From Bacillota bacterium (GTDB lineage: Bacteria; Bacillota; Clostridia; Oscillospirales; Ruminococcaceae): 55,151 nt of DNA. The stretch is taken from positions 1-55,151 of the forward strand of contig JAEWWT010000029.1 in the NCBI GenBank assembly GCA_023396225.1, in the 5' to 3' direction. The first letter of the stretch is position 1. Each line of letters begins with the position of its first letter. Shown here one piece after another: positions 32,594-40,844 of the stretch. The position numbers were made by a program, and so were the translations under genes. The notes beneath the pieces were generated by a model. The model had not been told where the DNA came from and searched no databases. It saw only the letters and a program-made list of their open reading frames with translations.

Positions 32594-32785
32594 ATTCTGG
32601 ATTGCAAAAAGAAATGCAATCCAGAATGACAGTTTACATTCCATATTTGTCTTGATAACTGTAATAATATATATTGCGACAATTTTGCTTGCATTAAAAT
32701 TTGTACAGACATCCTGTCCATATCATCATGGCAGGATGTCCGTTTGTTTATATGGTGGAAAATCTCATGGCATTTTGCGTTTGAG
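32594..32785. other. Spacer with two hairpins between divergent genes
   Basis: 32594-32606 pairs perfectly with 32615-32627 (13 bp, 8-nt loop). A second, terminator-like hairpin, GACATCCTG/CAGGATGTC with inner CCAT/ATGG, lies near 32709-32741 and is followed by a partly T-rich stretch. No protein gene lies between, so it may mark a small RNA or silent repeat sequence. Confidence 0.45.
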
Positions 32786-32814
32786 TTGATTTTTACATAA
32801 AAAAATAATATAAT
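32786..32814 (+). promoter_or_regulatory. Promoter of the HAD-mnmA unit
   Basis: TTGATT, a 17-nt spacer and TATAAT, about 40 nt upstream of the HAD gene. Confidence 0.65.
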
Positions 32815-32854
32815 AAAGGAAGTGTAGTTTAATATTTATTGACAAAGGTGACGT

Positions 32855-33508
32855 ATGATTAATAAGAAATACAAGGGTATTATTTTTGATATTGATGGGA
32901 CATTGCTCGACAGCCTTGATTTCTGGGCTGATGCAGACAGACAGTTTCTGAAAATGCTTGGTATTGAATATGACCCATCAATTTCTGTTGCTTTGAAAAC
33001 AATGCATTTTACTTCTGCGTCAGAGTACTTTGTGGAAAAATATCACCTTGACCTGACAGCCGAGCAGGTTATGGAGAGCATTTTAGGCATTGTAAAGGAA
33101 AATTATTTTAATAAGCTTTGTACAAAGCCTTATGCTAAGGAATTTATAGAACAGGAAAATAAAAAGGGCATAAAGATGTGTGCGGCAACATCAAACCTTA
33201 AATATCTTGCAGAGGGTGCATTGAAGAATGCAGGGATATATGATAAAATGCAGTTTATTCTGACTTCTGATGAAGTGAAATGTGGAAAGGAAAGCCCGCT
33301 GATTTTTCATAAATCTGCTGAAATGCTAGGGCTTGACAAGGATGAAATAATAGTGTTTGAGGATTCCGTTCATGCGGCAGAGTCTGCTTCAAAAGCTGGA
33401 TTCTATACAATTGGAATTTACGACAGGCACTATGAAGATGAATTCAGACTGCTTGAGGGAATAGCTGACATGACAGTGAAAAGCTTTGAAGAGTTGTTAA
33501 TGAACTGA
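32855..33508 (+). CDS. HAD-family hydrolase, beta-phosphoglucomutase-like
   Basis: 217 aa. Motif I is IIFDIDGTLLDS with the nucleophile and acid Asp pair. Motif II is a Ser/Thr in CAATSNL, motif III Lys in KCGKESP, and motif IV is VFEDSVHAAESA. A four-helix cap (about 18-85) follows motif I, as in subfamily IA phosphatases and phosphoglucomutases. The substrate cannot be told from sequence. mnmA begins 17 nt downstream, so the two are probably cotranscribed. Confidence 0.88.
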   Translation: MINKKYKGIIFDIDGTLLDSLDFWADADRQFLKMLGIEYDPSISVALKTMHFTSASEYFVEKYHLDLTAEQVMESILGIVKENYFNKLCTKPYAKEFIEQENKKGIKMCAATSNLKYLAEGALKNAGIYDKMQFILTSDEVKCGKESPLIFHKSAEMLGLDKDEIIVFEDSVHAAESASKAGFYTIGIYDRHYEDEFRLLEGIADMTVKSFEELLMN

Positions 33509-33525
33509 AAGGTTGTTTAAAATAA

Positions 33526-34593
33526 ATGAAAAAAATACTGGTTGGTATGAGCGGCGGTGTGGACAGTTCAGTTGCGGCACTACTGTTGAAACAGCAGGGA
33601 TATGATGTCTGCGGATGTACCTTAAAACTGTTTGAGCGTGAGGATGAGGATGAATGTGAAGTAAGAACCTGCTGTTCATTGTCTGATGTTGAAGATGCAA
33701 GGCGAGTATGTCACAAGCTTGGAATTGAGCATTATGTTTTCAACTTCAAGGATTTGTTCATGCATGATGTAATTGACGCTTTTGCTGAAAGCTATATCAA
33801 TGGAGAAACACCTAACCCATGTATAGAATGTAACAGGTATATAAAATTTGATAAGATGCTCAAGCGTGCGGAAGAAATGGGCTATGATGGTATTGCCACA
33901 GGACATTACGCAAAAATTGTATATGACGAGGGCAAGGGAAGATATCTTCTTTTGCGTCCTGAGGACAGAAAAAAAGACCAGACTTATGTGCTTTACAACA
34001 TGACACAGTATCAGCTCGCAAGGACTCTTTTTCCGCTGTGGGGGACAGATAAGCCTGAAAACAGGCGGCTTGCAGAAGAAAACGGACTTATAAATGCAAG
34101 AAAACCAGACAGCCAGGATATATGCTTTGTTCCGGACGGAGATTATGCTTCATTTATAAAAAAGCATACGGGGAAAGACTTCAAGCAGGGGAATTTTATT
34201 GATACGGACAGAAATATAATCGGAAAGCATCAGGGTATCATAAACTATACTGTAGGACAGCGAAAAGGACTTGGTGTGACATTCGGGAAGCCTGTGTTTG
34301 TCTGTGCAAAGAACTGCGAGGACAATACTGTTACACTTGGGGATGCACAATCGCTTTTAAGCAGTGAGCTTTATGCTGATGACATAAATATCATATCGCA
34401 GGAGAATCTTTTTGAGCCTGTGAAATGTACTGCAAAAACAAGATACAGTATGACTGACCAGCCATGTACAGCTGTTCAGGAGGGTGACAGACTCAAGGTA
34501 GTTTTTGATACCCCGCAGAGAGCCGTAACAAAGGGGCAGGCAGTAGTGCTTTATGACGGCGACATCGTTATTGGCGGAGGAAAAATAGTATAA
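33526..34593 (+). CDS. mnmA: tRNA-specific 2-thiouridylase MnmA
   Basis: 355 aa. It adds sulfur to U34 of tRNA-Lys, -Glu and -Gln, using ATP and a persulfide relay. The PP-loop GMSGGVDSSVAA is at the N-terminus. The two catalytic Cys lie in NPCIECNRYIKF and DSQDICFVPDGDY; YTVGQRKGLG follows and the C-terminal domain is a beta-barrel. It starts directly after the HAD gene, and a flavin reductase gene follows. Confidence 0.96.
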   Translation: MKKILVGMSGGVDSSVAALLLKQQGYDVCGCTLKLFEREDEDECEVRTCCSLSDVEDARRVCHKLGIEHYVFNFKDLFMHDVIDAFAESYINGETPNPCIECNRYIKFDKMLKRAEEMGYDGIATGHYAKIVYDEGKGRYLLLRPEDRKKDQTYVLYNMTQYQLARTLFPLWGTDKPENRRLAEENGLINARKPDSQDICFVPDGDYASFIKKHTGKDFKQGNFIDTDRNIIGKHQGIINYTVGQRKGLGVTFGKPVFVCAKNCEDNTVTLGDAQSLLSSELYADDINIISQENLFEPVKCTAKTRYSMTDQPCTAVQEGDRLKVVFDTPQRAVTKGQAVVLYDGDIVIGGGKIV

Positions 34594-34659
34594 TTACAGC
34601 AGATTAGATTTAAAAAATACACAAAACTACAACAAAAATCAGAAAGGAATGTTTTTATT

Positions 34660-35172
34660 ATGTCATTTAAGGAAATTCAGTTGGACGATCTCAGTTTCAA
34701 TCCATTCAATAAAATATCAAAGGAATGGTTCCTTGTCACTTCAGGAAATGAGAACAGATATAACACAATGACAGCTTCATGGGGCTTTGTGGGTGTTATG
34801 TGGAGAAAGAACTGCTTTACAGCAGTTGTAAGACCTAACCGCTATACCTATGAATTCATTGAAAGCAACAGCCTTTTTACGGTATGCTTCTTCAATGAAA
34901 ACAGGAGGGAAGATTTAAAATTCTGTGGTGCTAATTCAGGAAGAAACTGCAATAAGGCAAAGGAAACAGGTCTTACACCTATGTTTATTGACGGAACAAC
35001 TGCTTTTGAACAGGCAGAACTTATTCTTGTCTGCAGAAAAATTTATGCGGCAGATATGGATAATTCAAAGCTTCTTCCTGAGCTACAGAACCTTAATGAA
35101 AAAGAACCTATCCATAAGCAGTATATCGGTGAAATTCTCAAAGTTTATCAGAAACAGGGAGGGCCGGCATGA
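34660..35172 (+). CDS. Flavin reductase-like FMN-binding protein
   Basis: 170 aa, split-barrel flavin-binding fold. NTMTASWGFVGVMWRKNCFTAVVRPNRYTYEFIESNSLFTVCFF is the family block that contacts FMN. Proteins of this group reduce flavin or bind FMN as an electron carrier; the exact partner is unknown. The ribosome binding site AGAAAGGA is strong. The stop codon overlaps the next gene by 4 nt (ATGA), so the pentapeptide protein is translationally coupled to it. Confidence 0.88.
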   Translation: MSFKEIQLDDLSFNPFNKISKEWFLVTSGNENRYNTMTASWGFVGVMWRKNCFTAVVRPNRYTYEFIESNSLFTVCFFNENRREDLKFCGANSGRNCNKAKETGLTPMFIDGTTAFEQAELILVCRKIYAADMDNSKLLPELQNLNEKEPIHKQYIGEILKVYQKQGGPA

Positions 35173-35777
35173 AAGAAACAACAGCGGACGTTTTAATTAA
35201 TGCAGTTGAAAATGATACGGATATATGCGGTATTGAATTTGAAAATATATCCGTTCCCGGTCTTGAATTTATGGGGACGGATATTTCAGATTGCTCTTTC
35301 AGCACAGGCAGATTTGACGGAACTGTTTTCAGTTCTGTTCATTTCAGCTCGGTTGTGTTCAGAAATTTTGATGTTTCAAATATACGGATGGAAAGCTGTA
35401 GCTTTGAAAAGGTAAAATTCATAAACTGCAGAATGACAGGGACATGCTTTACACATACAGACTTATTTGACTGCGAAATAAGGGAATGTTTTGGGCAGTA
35501 TGCAAACTTTTCGCTGACGTCCTTGAAAAAATGTTTATTTATATCAGACAATTTCTCAAAGGCATCTTTTACAGAGAGCAGATTCAAGAATACAGAAGTA
35601 AGAAAATGCAACTTTGACAATGCTGATTTTATGAAGTCAGAGCTTGCAGGAACAGATTTCTCTGACTGTTCAATAAATGGCGCTTATCTTGATATAAACA
35701 AGCTTAAAGGCGTTACGGTTTCATATGATCAGGCCATTGCAATCACTAAACTGTTCGGCATAAATGTCAAATTATAA
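35169..35777 (+). CDS. Pentapeptide-repeat protein
   Basis: 202 aa. Much of the chain (about 30-180) is built of A(D/N)LXX-like five-residue repeats with Phe or Leu at the centre (for example DCSFSTGRFDGTVFSSVHFSSVVFRNFD and NCNFDNADFMKSELAGTDFSDCSINGAYLD), which fold into a square beta-helix. Some relatives mimic DNA and protect gyrase from quinolones, but most have no known role. It overlaps the flavin reductase gene by 4 nt, an unusual pairing. It has no membrane segment or signal peptide. Confidence 0.87.
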   Translation: MKETTADVLINAVENDTDICGIEFENISVPGLEFMGTDISDCSFSTGRFDGTVFSSVHFSSVVFRNFDVSNIRMESCSFEKVKFINCRMTGTCFTHTDLFDCEIRECFGQYANFSLTSLKKCLFISDNFSKASFTESRFKNTEVRKCNFDNADFMKSELAGTDFSDCSINGAYLDINKLKGVTVSYDQAIAITKLFGINVKL

Positions 35778-35866
35778 GAATATACAGTAAATAATGAATA
35801 TTACTTACTTTTATACATAAAATAATGCATATTATTAAAATAATAATAAAAATATTCAAATAATAC

Positions 35867-35894
35867 TTGACAAATGATTGTATCGGAGTATAAT
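35867..35894 (+). promoter_or_regulatory. Promoter of the argG unit
   Basis: TTGACA, a 16-nt spacer and TATAAT, giving a transcript with a leader of about 150 nt before argG. Confidence 0.85.
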
Positions 35895-35939
35895 AAAAAT
35901 TGATTTATTTAACTTTAATGAATATAAACGGAGGAAAAA

Positions 35940-36014
35940 GTTTGAAAGATAAATCTTTCAAACTTCGAGTTTTGTGCTTTTTGAACTGCCGTTCGAAATT
36001 TTGCTTAGCAAAAT
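35940..36014 (+). promoter_or_regulatory. Structured argG leader
   Basis: An 11-bp perfect hairpin (35940-35950 with 35953-35963), a 7-bp hairpin (35998-36004 with 36008-36014) and a possible long-range helix GTTTTGTG/CACAAAAC that would enclose the second hairpin. There is no T run, so it is not a classical terminator. Parts resemble the repeat-like sequence at 23.1-23.2 kb. Confidence 0.5.
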
Positions 36015-36052
36015 CACACAAAACATCAAGAAAGGAATGGTCTTTATTATGA
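35942..36052 (+). CDS. Putative leader peptide upstream of argG
   Basis: 36 codons from TTG, with a GGAGG ribosome binding site 7 nt upstream (35930-35934), the strongest in the leader. The stop codon overlaps the argG start as ATGA. The peptide is basic, with three Arg (CGA, CGT, AGA) and seven Lys, and it spans the leader hairpins. It could couple ribosome movement to argG translation in the manner of an attenuator. It may also be a chance frame through repeat-like sequence; no homologue is known to me. Confidence 0.4.
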   Translation: MKDKSFKLRVLCFLNCRSKFCLAKSHKTSRKEWSLL

Positions 36053-37278
36053 CAAAGGGTATTAAAAAAGTTGTTCTTGCATATTCCGGTGGACTTGACA
36101 CATCAATCATTATTCCATGGTTAAAGGAAAATTACGATAACTGTGAAGTTGTTGCTGTTTCAGGAGACGTTGGTCAGGGCACAGAACTTGATGGACTTGA
36201 AGAAAAGGCTATAAAGACAGGAGCTTCAAAGCTTTATATAGAAGACCTCAATGATGAATTCATTGAAGATTACGTTTTCCCGACAGTTCAGGCTGGTGCT
36301 GTTTATGAAAACAGATACCTTCTCGGAACTTCTTTTGCAAGACCAATCATTGCAAAGAGAATTGCTGAAATTGCTCTTAAAGAAGGCGCTGACGCTATCT
36401 GTCACGGCTGTACTGGTAAGGGTAATGACCAGGTAAGATTTGAACTTACAATCAAGGCTTTTGCACCTGATATGAAGATAATCGCTCCTTGGAGAGAATG
36501 GGATATCAAGTCACGTGACGAAGAAATCGACTATGCAGAAGCACATAATATTCCTCTTAAAATAAGAAGAGAAACAAATTATTCAAAGGATAAGAACCTC
36601 TGGCATCTTTCACATGAAGGTCTTGACCTTGAGAATCCTGCAAATGAACCACAGTACAACAAGCCTGGATTCCTTGAACTCGGTGTTTCTCCTGAAATGG
36701 CTCCTGATAAGCCAACATATGTAACTGTCCACTTTGAAAAGGGTGTTCCTACAGCAATTGACGGCGTAAAGATGAAGGGCGTTGACGTTGTAAAGAAGCT
36801 CAACGAACTTGGCGGAGCAAACGGTATCGGTCTTGCTGACCTCGTTGAAAACCGTCTTGTCGGTATGAAGTCAAGAGGCGTTTACGAAACTCCTGGCGGA
36901 GCAATTCTTTATCATGCACATGAAGTTCTCGAAACAATCACTCTCGATAAGATGACACAGAGAATGAAACAGAGGCTTGCTATTGATTTCGCTGATCTTG
37001 TATACAACGGACAGTGGTTCACACCTGTAAGAGAAGCTCTTTCAGCTTTTGTTACAAAGACACAGGAAACTGTAACAGGTGATGTAAAACTCAAGCTTTA
37101 TAAGGGCAATATCATTAATGCAGGCGTAACTTCACCATACACACTTTATGATGAAGAAGTTGCTACTTTTGATGAGGATCATGTTTACAATCAGGCTGAC
37201 AGTGCTGGATTTATCAATCTCTTTGGTCTTCCTATCAAGGTTAAGGCAAAGCTTGACGCAAAGAGAAACAATAAGTAA
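36049..37278 (+). CDS. argG: Argininosuccinate synthase
   Basis: 409 aa. It joins citrulline and aspartate with ATP to form argininosuccinate. The N-terminal PP-loop AYSGGLDTSIII is clear, as are CHGCTGKGNDQVRFE and KIRRETNYSKDKNLWHLSHEGLDLENP. A longer in-frame reading from 35974 adds residues unlike the family; ATG 36049 follows AGAAAGGA by about 10 nt and aligns with the usual start. It opens the arginine region but has its own hairpin downstream; argH lies three genes further. Confidence 0.97.
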   Translation: MTKGIKKVVLAYSGGLDTSIIIPWLKENYDNCEVVAVSGDVGQGTELDGLEEKAIKTGASKLYIEDLNDEFIEDYVFPTVQAGAVYENRYLLGTSFARPIIAKRIAEIALKEGADAICHGCTGKGNDQVRFELTIKAFAPDMKIIAPWREWDIKSRDEEIDYAEAHNIPLKIRRETNYSKDKNLWHLSHEGLDLENPANEPQYNKPGFLELGVSPEMAPDKPTYVTVHFEKGVPTAIDGVKMKGVDVVKKLNELGGANGIGLADLVENRLVGMKSRGVYETPGGAILYHAHEVLETITLDKMTQRMKQRLAIDFADLVYNGQWFTPVREALSAFVTKTQETVTGDVKLKLYKGNIINAGVTSPYTLYDEEVATFDEDHVYNQADSAGFINLFGLPIKVKAKLDAKRNNK

Positions 37279-37303
37279 TATTTTAGTAATTATTTAAATG
37301 GAT

Positions 37304-37340
37304 ATACGGGCAGGATTTACTCTCTGCCCGTATGTTCGTT
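37304..37340 (+). terminator. Hairpin after argG
   Basis: A 10-bp perfect stem (37304-37313 with 37324-37333) and a 10-nt loop, followed by a mixed T/A stretch; a moderate terminator. Confidence 0.65.
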
Positions 37341-37427
37341 AAAATAATTTTATATACTATATGATATGCTTAACAACTTACATTGCAATAAATTACAGAA
37401 CTGATTTGCATAATCGGAGGTATATTT

Positions 37428-37724
37428 GTGAAAAAGCGGAAAGCATATGTTATTGTAGACACCGTTTTGAATGTTCTGACTATAATAATGTTTATCTGTT
37501 TCGCATTTGTACCTAGCATAGTAAATAAAATTGTTGACAATAAAGAGCCATTTGTAATTTTAATTATTTTATGTTTAACACTTCAGATTATTTCCAAACT
37601 TATGTCACTTGTATTTTACCGCTGTCAGCATTGTGGTGCAAAACTTCAGTTGTTGAGAATCCCATCGGATACTGTTAGATGTCCATTTTGCGGAAATTAT
37701 TTAGACGAGGGAAAGAGAAATTGA
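37428..37724 (+). CDS. Small membrane protein with C-terminal zinc ribbon
   Basis: 98 aa from a GTG start preceded by GGAGG. Two membrane helices (about 8-29 and 41-63) are followed by a zinc ribbon: CQHCG at about 67-71 and CPFCG at about 84-88. The ribbon would be cytoplasmic. I do not recognise the family; similar proteins are annotated as hypothetical. It lies between argG and a lipoprotein gene, with no sign of a role in arginine synthesis. Confidence 0.75.
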   Translation: MKKRKAYVIVDTVLNVLTIIMFICFAFVPSIVNKIVDNKEPFVILIILCLTLQIISKLMSLVFYRCQHCGAKLQLLRIPSDTVRCPFCGNYLDEGKRN

Positions 37725-37848
37725 CTGATGTTATTAAATAACCCTTTATGACAATCGTTAGCATTAAGTATATGCTTTTTGTAAGATCCCGTATTTGAAA
37801 AATAGTCTGTTTGCGAATAAATTTAACGAAGAAAAAGGAGACTAAACA

Positions 37849-38397
37849 ATGTCTTTAAATAGATCTTTAAGGGTGACAGCAGGTGTAATTATATGCATTA
37901 TAGCAGTATTGCTCTTGACATCATGCAGTTCAGCAAAAACCCGTGATAATGCGGAGAAACAGCAGAAAATTGTTGGTGTATGGATAGATGATGAAACAAC
38001 AGGTGTTATGCAGGATGATGACGGAAACAAGTATGTTGGATTATTTGAATTCACAGAGGATGGCCGTCAGATTTTCCATCAGGTTTACAGTGATGCAACA
38101 TATTCATATCCGATGGATAAATATGAAATATATGACGGAAACCTTAAGGTTTCTACCAAATCAGGGCCACAGCTTGCAAAGATTTCTTTTGAAGATATTT
38201 ATATGAATTTAGGCTCGGATACAGGTTTTGTAAAGTACAGAAAGCTTACTGACAAGGAAATTGAAACTTATAACATTGTTACCAATCAGCAGTTTACAGA
38301 AGCACAGGAGAGTGAAGCAGAAACATCAGCTTCAGATTCAGCTGCGGAATCATCTGAAACTACTGTAGCTTCGGAAACTACAACAGCAGCAGAATAA
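37849..38397 (+). CDS. Putative lipoprotein
   Basis: 182 aa. A basic N-terminus and hydrophobic stretch (about 9-24) end in the lipobox LLTSC, so lipidation at about Cys26 is likely. The middle shows WXDDXTG-type strands (IVGVWIDDETTGVMQDDDGN) and resembles lipocalin-like or DUF-type extracellular domains, but I cannot assign a family. The C-terminal 35 residues are a Ser/Thr/Ala/Glu-rich low-complexity tail. A GGAG ribosome binding site precedes the ATG. It lies 69 nt upstream of argH. Confidence 0.82.
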   Translation: MSLNRSLRVTAGVIICIIAVLLLTSCSSAKTRDNAEKQQKIVGVWIDDETTGVMQDDDGNKYVGLFEFTEDGRQIFHQVYSDATYSYPMDKYEIYDGNLKVSTKSGPQLAKISFEDIYMNLGSDTGFVKYRKLTDKEIETYNIVTNQQFTEAQESEAETSASDSAAESSETTVASETTTAAE

Positions 38398-38465
38398 ACT
38401 TGAATATATCGCGAACGGATAGACTGCATTTGAAGTGCAGTTTACTGCGGAAAGGATTGATATAA

Positions 38466-39848
38466 ATGGCAAAGATGTGGGCAGGAAGATTCTCAAAGGA
38501 AGTTGATGAAAAAGTTAATGATTTTAATTCATCTATCTCTTTTGACGCAAGAATGTACAGACATGATATAAAAGGCTCTATGGCTCATGCTGAAATGCTC
38601 GGAGACTGCGGAATTATTGAAAAGCATGAAAGTGAAAAGATAATTGCAGGGCTGAAAAGTATCCTTGATGATCTTGACAGCGGAAAGCTTCACTTTGATC
38701 CTAATGCTGAAGATATTCATATGTTTGTTGAACAGGAACTTACAAGCAGACTTGGTGATACCGGCAAAAGACTTCATACAGCAAGAAGCAGAAATGATCA
38801 GGTTGCTCTTGACATAAGAATGTACCTAAAGGATGAAACAAAGGATATCATAAAGATTGTAAGAGAGCTTGTCAAGACAGTTAGTGATCTTGCAGAACAG
38901 CATACTGAAACTGTTATGCCGGGATATACTCACTTGCAGAGAGCACAGCCTGTCACATTTGCTCACCACGTCCTTGCTTATGCACAGATGTTTTTAAGAG
39001 ATATAGGCAGACTTGAAGATACATACAAGAGAATGAATTTCATGCCTCTTGGGAGCGGCGCACTTGCTTCAACAACATATCCGATAAACCGAAAGCAGGT
39101 TTCTGATCTGCTTGGCTTTGAGGATATAACACAAAACAGTCTTGATGGTGTTTCTGACAGAGATTTCTGCCTTGAACTTGCTTCTGCATTGTCAATTCTT
39201 ATGATGCACCTTTCAAGATTCAGCGAAGAAATAATTATGTGGTGTTCATGGGAATTTAAGTTTATTGAGCTTGACGATGCATATGCTACAGGCTCGTCTA
39301 TCATGCCACAGAAGAAAAATCCTGATATTACAGAGCTTATCAGAGGAAAGACAGGCAGAGTTTACGGCGACCTTATGACACTCCTTACAATGATGAAAGG
39401 ATTGCCGCTTGCTTACAACAAGGATATGCAGGAGGATAAGGAAGCAATATTTGATGCAATAGATACAGTTAAGCTTTGCGTCAATACCTTCATTCCTATG
39501 CTTGCAACCATGAGAGTTATCAAGCCTAATATGAGGGCCGCTGCTGCAAAGGGATTTATCAATGCAACTGACTGCGCTGATTACCTCGTCAAGAAGGGTC
39601 TTCCTTTCAGAGATGCCTATAAGATTACAGGCACACTTGTTGCTCTTTGTATTGAAAAGAATACAGTTCTTGAACAGCTTCCTATTGAGGAGTACAGAAA
39701 ATATTCTGATAAGTTTGAAAATGATGTTTTTGAGGCAATCAGTCTAGACACATGCGTAATGCAGAGAAAAGCTGACGGCGGACCTGCACCAGAAGCTGTT
39801 AGGAAACAGCTTAAATTTGTAGAAGAAAAATTGAAGGCTATGGAATAA
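38466..39848 (+). CDS. argH: Argininosuccinate lyase
   Basis: 460 aa. It splits argininosuccinate into arginine and fumarate, the last step of the pathway. The fumarase/aspartase-superfamily signature GSSIMPQKKNPD, holding the catalytic Ser loop, is intact, as are the N-terminal MWAGRFSKEVDEKVNDFNSS and TARSRNDQVALDIR. The stop codon shares one base with the start of the next gene (TAATG), so the GNAT gene is probably coupled. Confidence 0.97.
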   Translation: MAKMWAGRFSKEVDEKVNDFNSSISFDARMYRHDIKGSMAHAEMLGDCGIIEKHESEKIIAGLKSILDDLDSGKLHFDPNAEDIHMFVEQELTSRLGDTGKRLHTARSRNDQVALDIRMYLKDETKDIIKIVRELVKTVSDLAEQHTETVMPGYTHLQRAQPVTFAHHVLAYAQMFLRDIGRLEDTYKRMNFMPLGSGALASTTYPINRKQVSDLLGFEDITQNSLDGVSDRDFCLELASALSILMMHLSRFSEEIIMWCSWEFKFIELDDAYATGSSIMPQKKNPDITELIRGKTGRVYGDLMTLLTMMKGLPLAYNKDMQEDKEAIFDAIDTVKLCVNTFIPMLATMRVIKPNMRAAAAKGFINATDCADYLVKKGLPFRDAYKITGTLVALCIEKNTVLEQLPIEEYRKYSDKFENDVFEAISLDTCVMQRKADGGPAPEAVRKQLKFVEEKLKAME

Positions 39849-40267
39849 TGATTACATATGATAAAACAATAACTTTTAAGGATTATAATAATCTCAGAAC
39901 ACTTGTAGGCTGGAATACAGTTTCTCAAAGACAATTTGATAATGCAATGAAAAATCCTTCATTTCTTACTGTTGCACACAACGAAGACGGCTTGGCTGTA
40001 GGTATGTCAAGGGGAGTTGGCGATGGCGGATATCATATTATGCTTGTTGATGTGATTGTTCATCCTGATTATCAGGGCAAGGGAATCGGCAGGCAGGTTG
40101 TTCAGAATTTTATGGACTATGCTTACAACAGCATTGAAAAAGGCGAGAGCATTTCACTTACACTTCTTGCAGCTTACGGCAAGGAAAAGTTTTATGAGAA
40201 ATTTGGCTTTCATATCCGTCCTGTTGCAAAGGAAGGCGCAGGAATGAACTTAAAGTATACAAAGTAA
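39848..40267 (+). CDS. GNAT family N-acetyltransferase
   Basis: 139 aa. The acetyl-CoA loop is VIVHPDYQGKGIGRQVVQNFMDYA with the Q-x-x-G-x-G core, and LLAAYGKEKFYEKFGFHIRP is the typical motif B. It overlaps argH by 1 nt. Position might suggest an acetylglutamate role, but nothing in the sequence marks it as N-acetylglutamate synthase, and ArgJ downstream already supplies acetylation; I leave the substrate open. Confidence 0.88.
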   Translation: MITYDKTITFKDYNNLRTLVGWNTVSQRQFDNAMKNPSFLTVAHNEDGLAVGMSRGVGDGGYHIMLVDVIVHPDYQGKGIGRQVVQNFMDYAYNSIEKGESISLTLLAAYGKEKFYEKFGFHIRPVAKEGAGMNLKYTK

Positions 40268-40285
40268 TGCAGAATAATTAGGGCT

Positions 40286-40393
40286 ATACCGCACAAAGCC
40301 ACAGGCTACGTTTCGACAATTTGAGAAACAGCGAAAATGCGGTACTGAGCCTGTTTTGAAAATCGACAGAAACGTATTGCGCGGTATTGCCTT
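40286..40393 (+). repeat. 108-nt palindromic intergenic repeat, copy B
   Basis: It matches copy A at 29141-29248 in 98 of 108 positions without gaps. Here the ends pair exactly (ATACCGC at 40286-40292 with GCGGTAT at 40381-40387), CAGGCT pairs with AGCCTG (40302-40307 with 40348-40353), and ACGTTTC pairs with GAAACGT (40308-40314 with 40369-40375), so this copy appears intact. It sits between the GNAT gene and the next membrane-protein gene. Confidence 0.9.
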
Positions 40394-40424
40394 AGATAGC
40401 CATGCTGATAACAGGAGGTATGCA

Positions 40425-40844
40425 ATGAAAAAAATTCTGATTCTTGTAGGAATGATGTGTGTAAATACAGTCATGATGTTTCTTGGAATTTTGGTTGGGT
40501 TTCGGTTATCATTTCTGACGTGGATAGTTTCTTCAATACCTTTACTTGCATGGAGTATAGTTCTCTACTTTATTTCAGAATATTTTAATAAAAAATTTGA
40601 AATTAAAAAGAAGCTTTTTTATCCGATTGTATGTGCAATACCGACCGTTGGATACGGAATAGCATTTATAATTGTAATTTATATGGATAATGTTCTTCAT
40701 TACTGGGATGGGCAAATGTTTGGCGGACTTGGGGAGTTTATCTTAGCATTAGGAGGATTAATAGCAGGCGGTATAATTATGGTCGGTTATTTAATAGTTG
40801 GGGTTATTGTATATATAAGGAGGAGAAAAATCAATGGCGTATAA
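40425..40844 (+). CDS. Small integral membrane protein
   Basis: 139 aa with four membrane helices (about 5-25, 31-52, 68-88 and 105-130) and no polar domain. A longer frame from 40356 begins inside the repeat element; ATG 40425 follows AGGAGG by 6 nt and is the better start. It overlaps argC by 11 nt, so it belongs to the argC transcript. I do not recognise the family, and there is no transporter signature. Confidence 0.75.
   Translation: MKKILILVGMMCVNTVMMFLGILVGFRLSFLTWIVSSIPLLAWSIVLYFISEYFNKKFEIKKKLFYPIVCAIPTVGYGIAFIIVIYMDNVLHYWDGQMFGGLGEFILALGGLIAGGIIMVGYLIVGVIVYIRRRKINGV

Noticed and set aside
39848..40267. Reading the GNAT gene after argH as N-acetylglutamate synthase (argA)
   Set aside because: Only the generic acetyl-CoA motif is visible; ArgJ already covers this step and no ArgA-specific feature is present.
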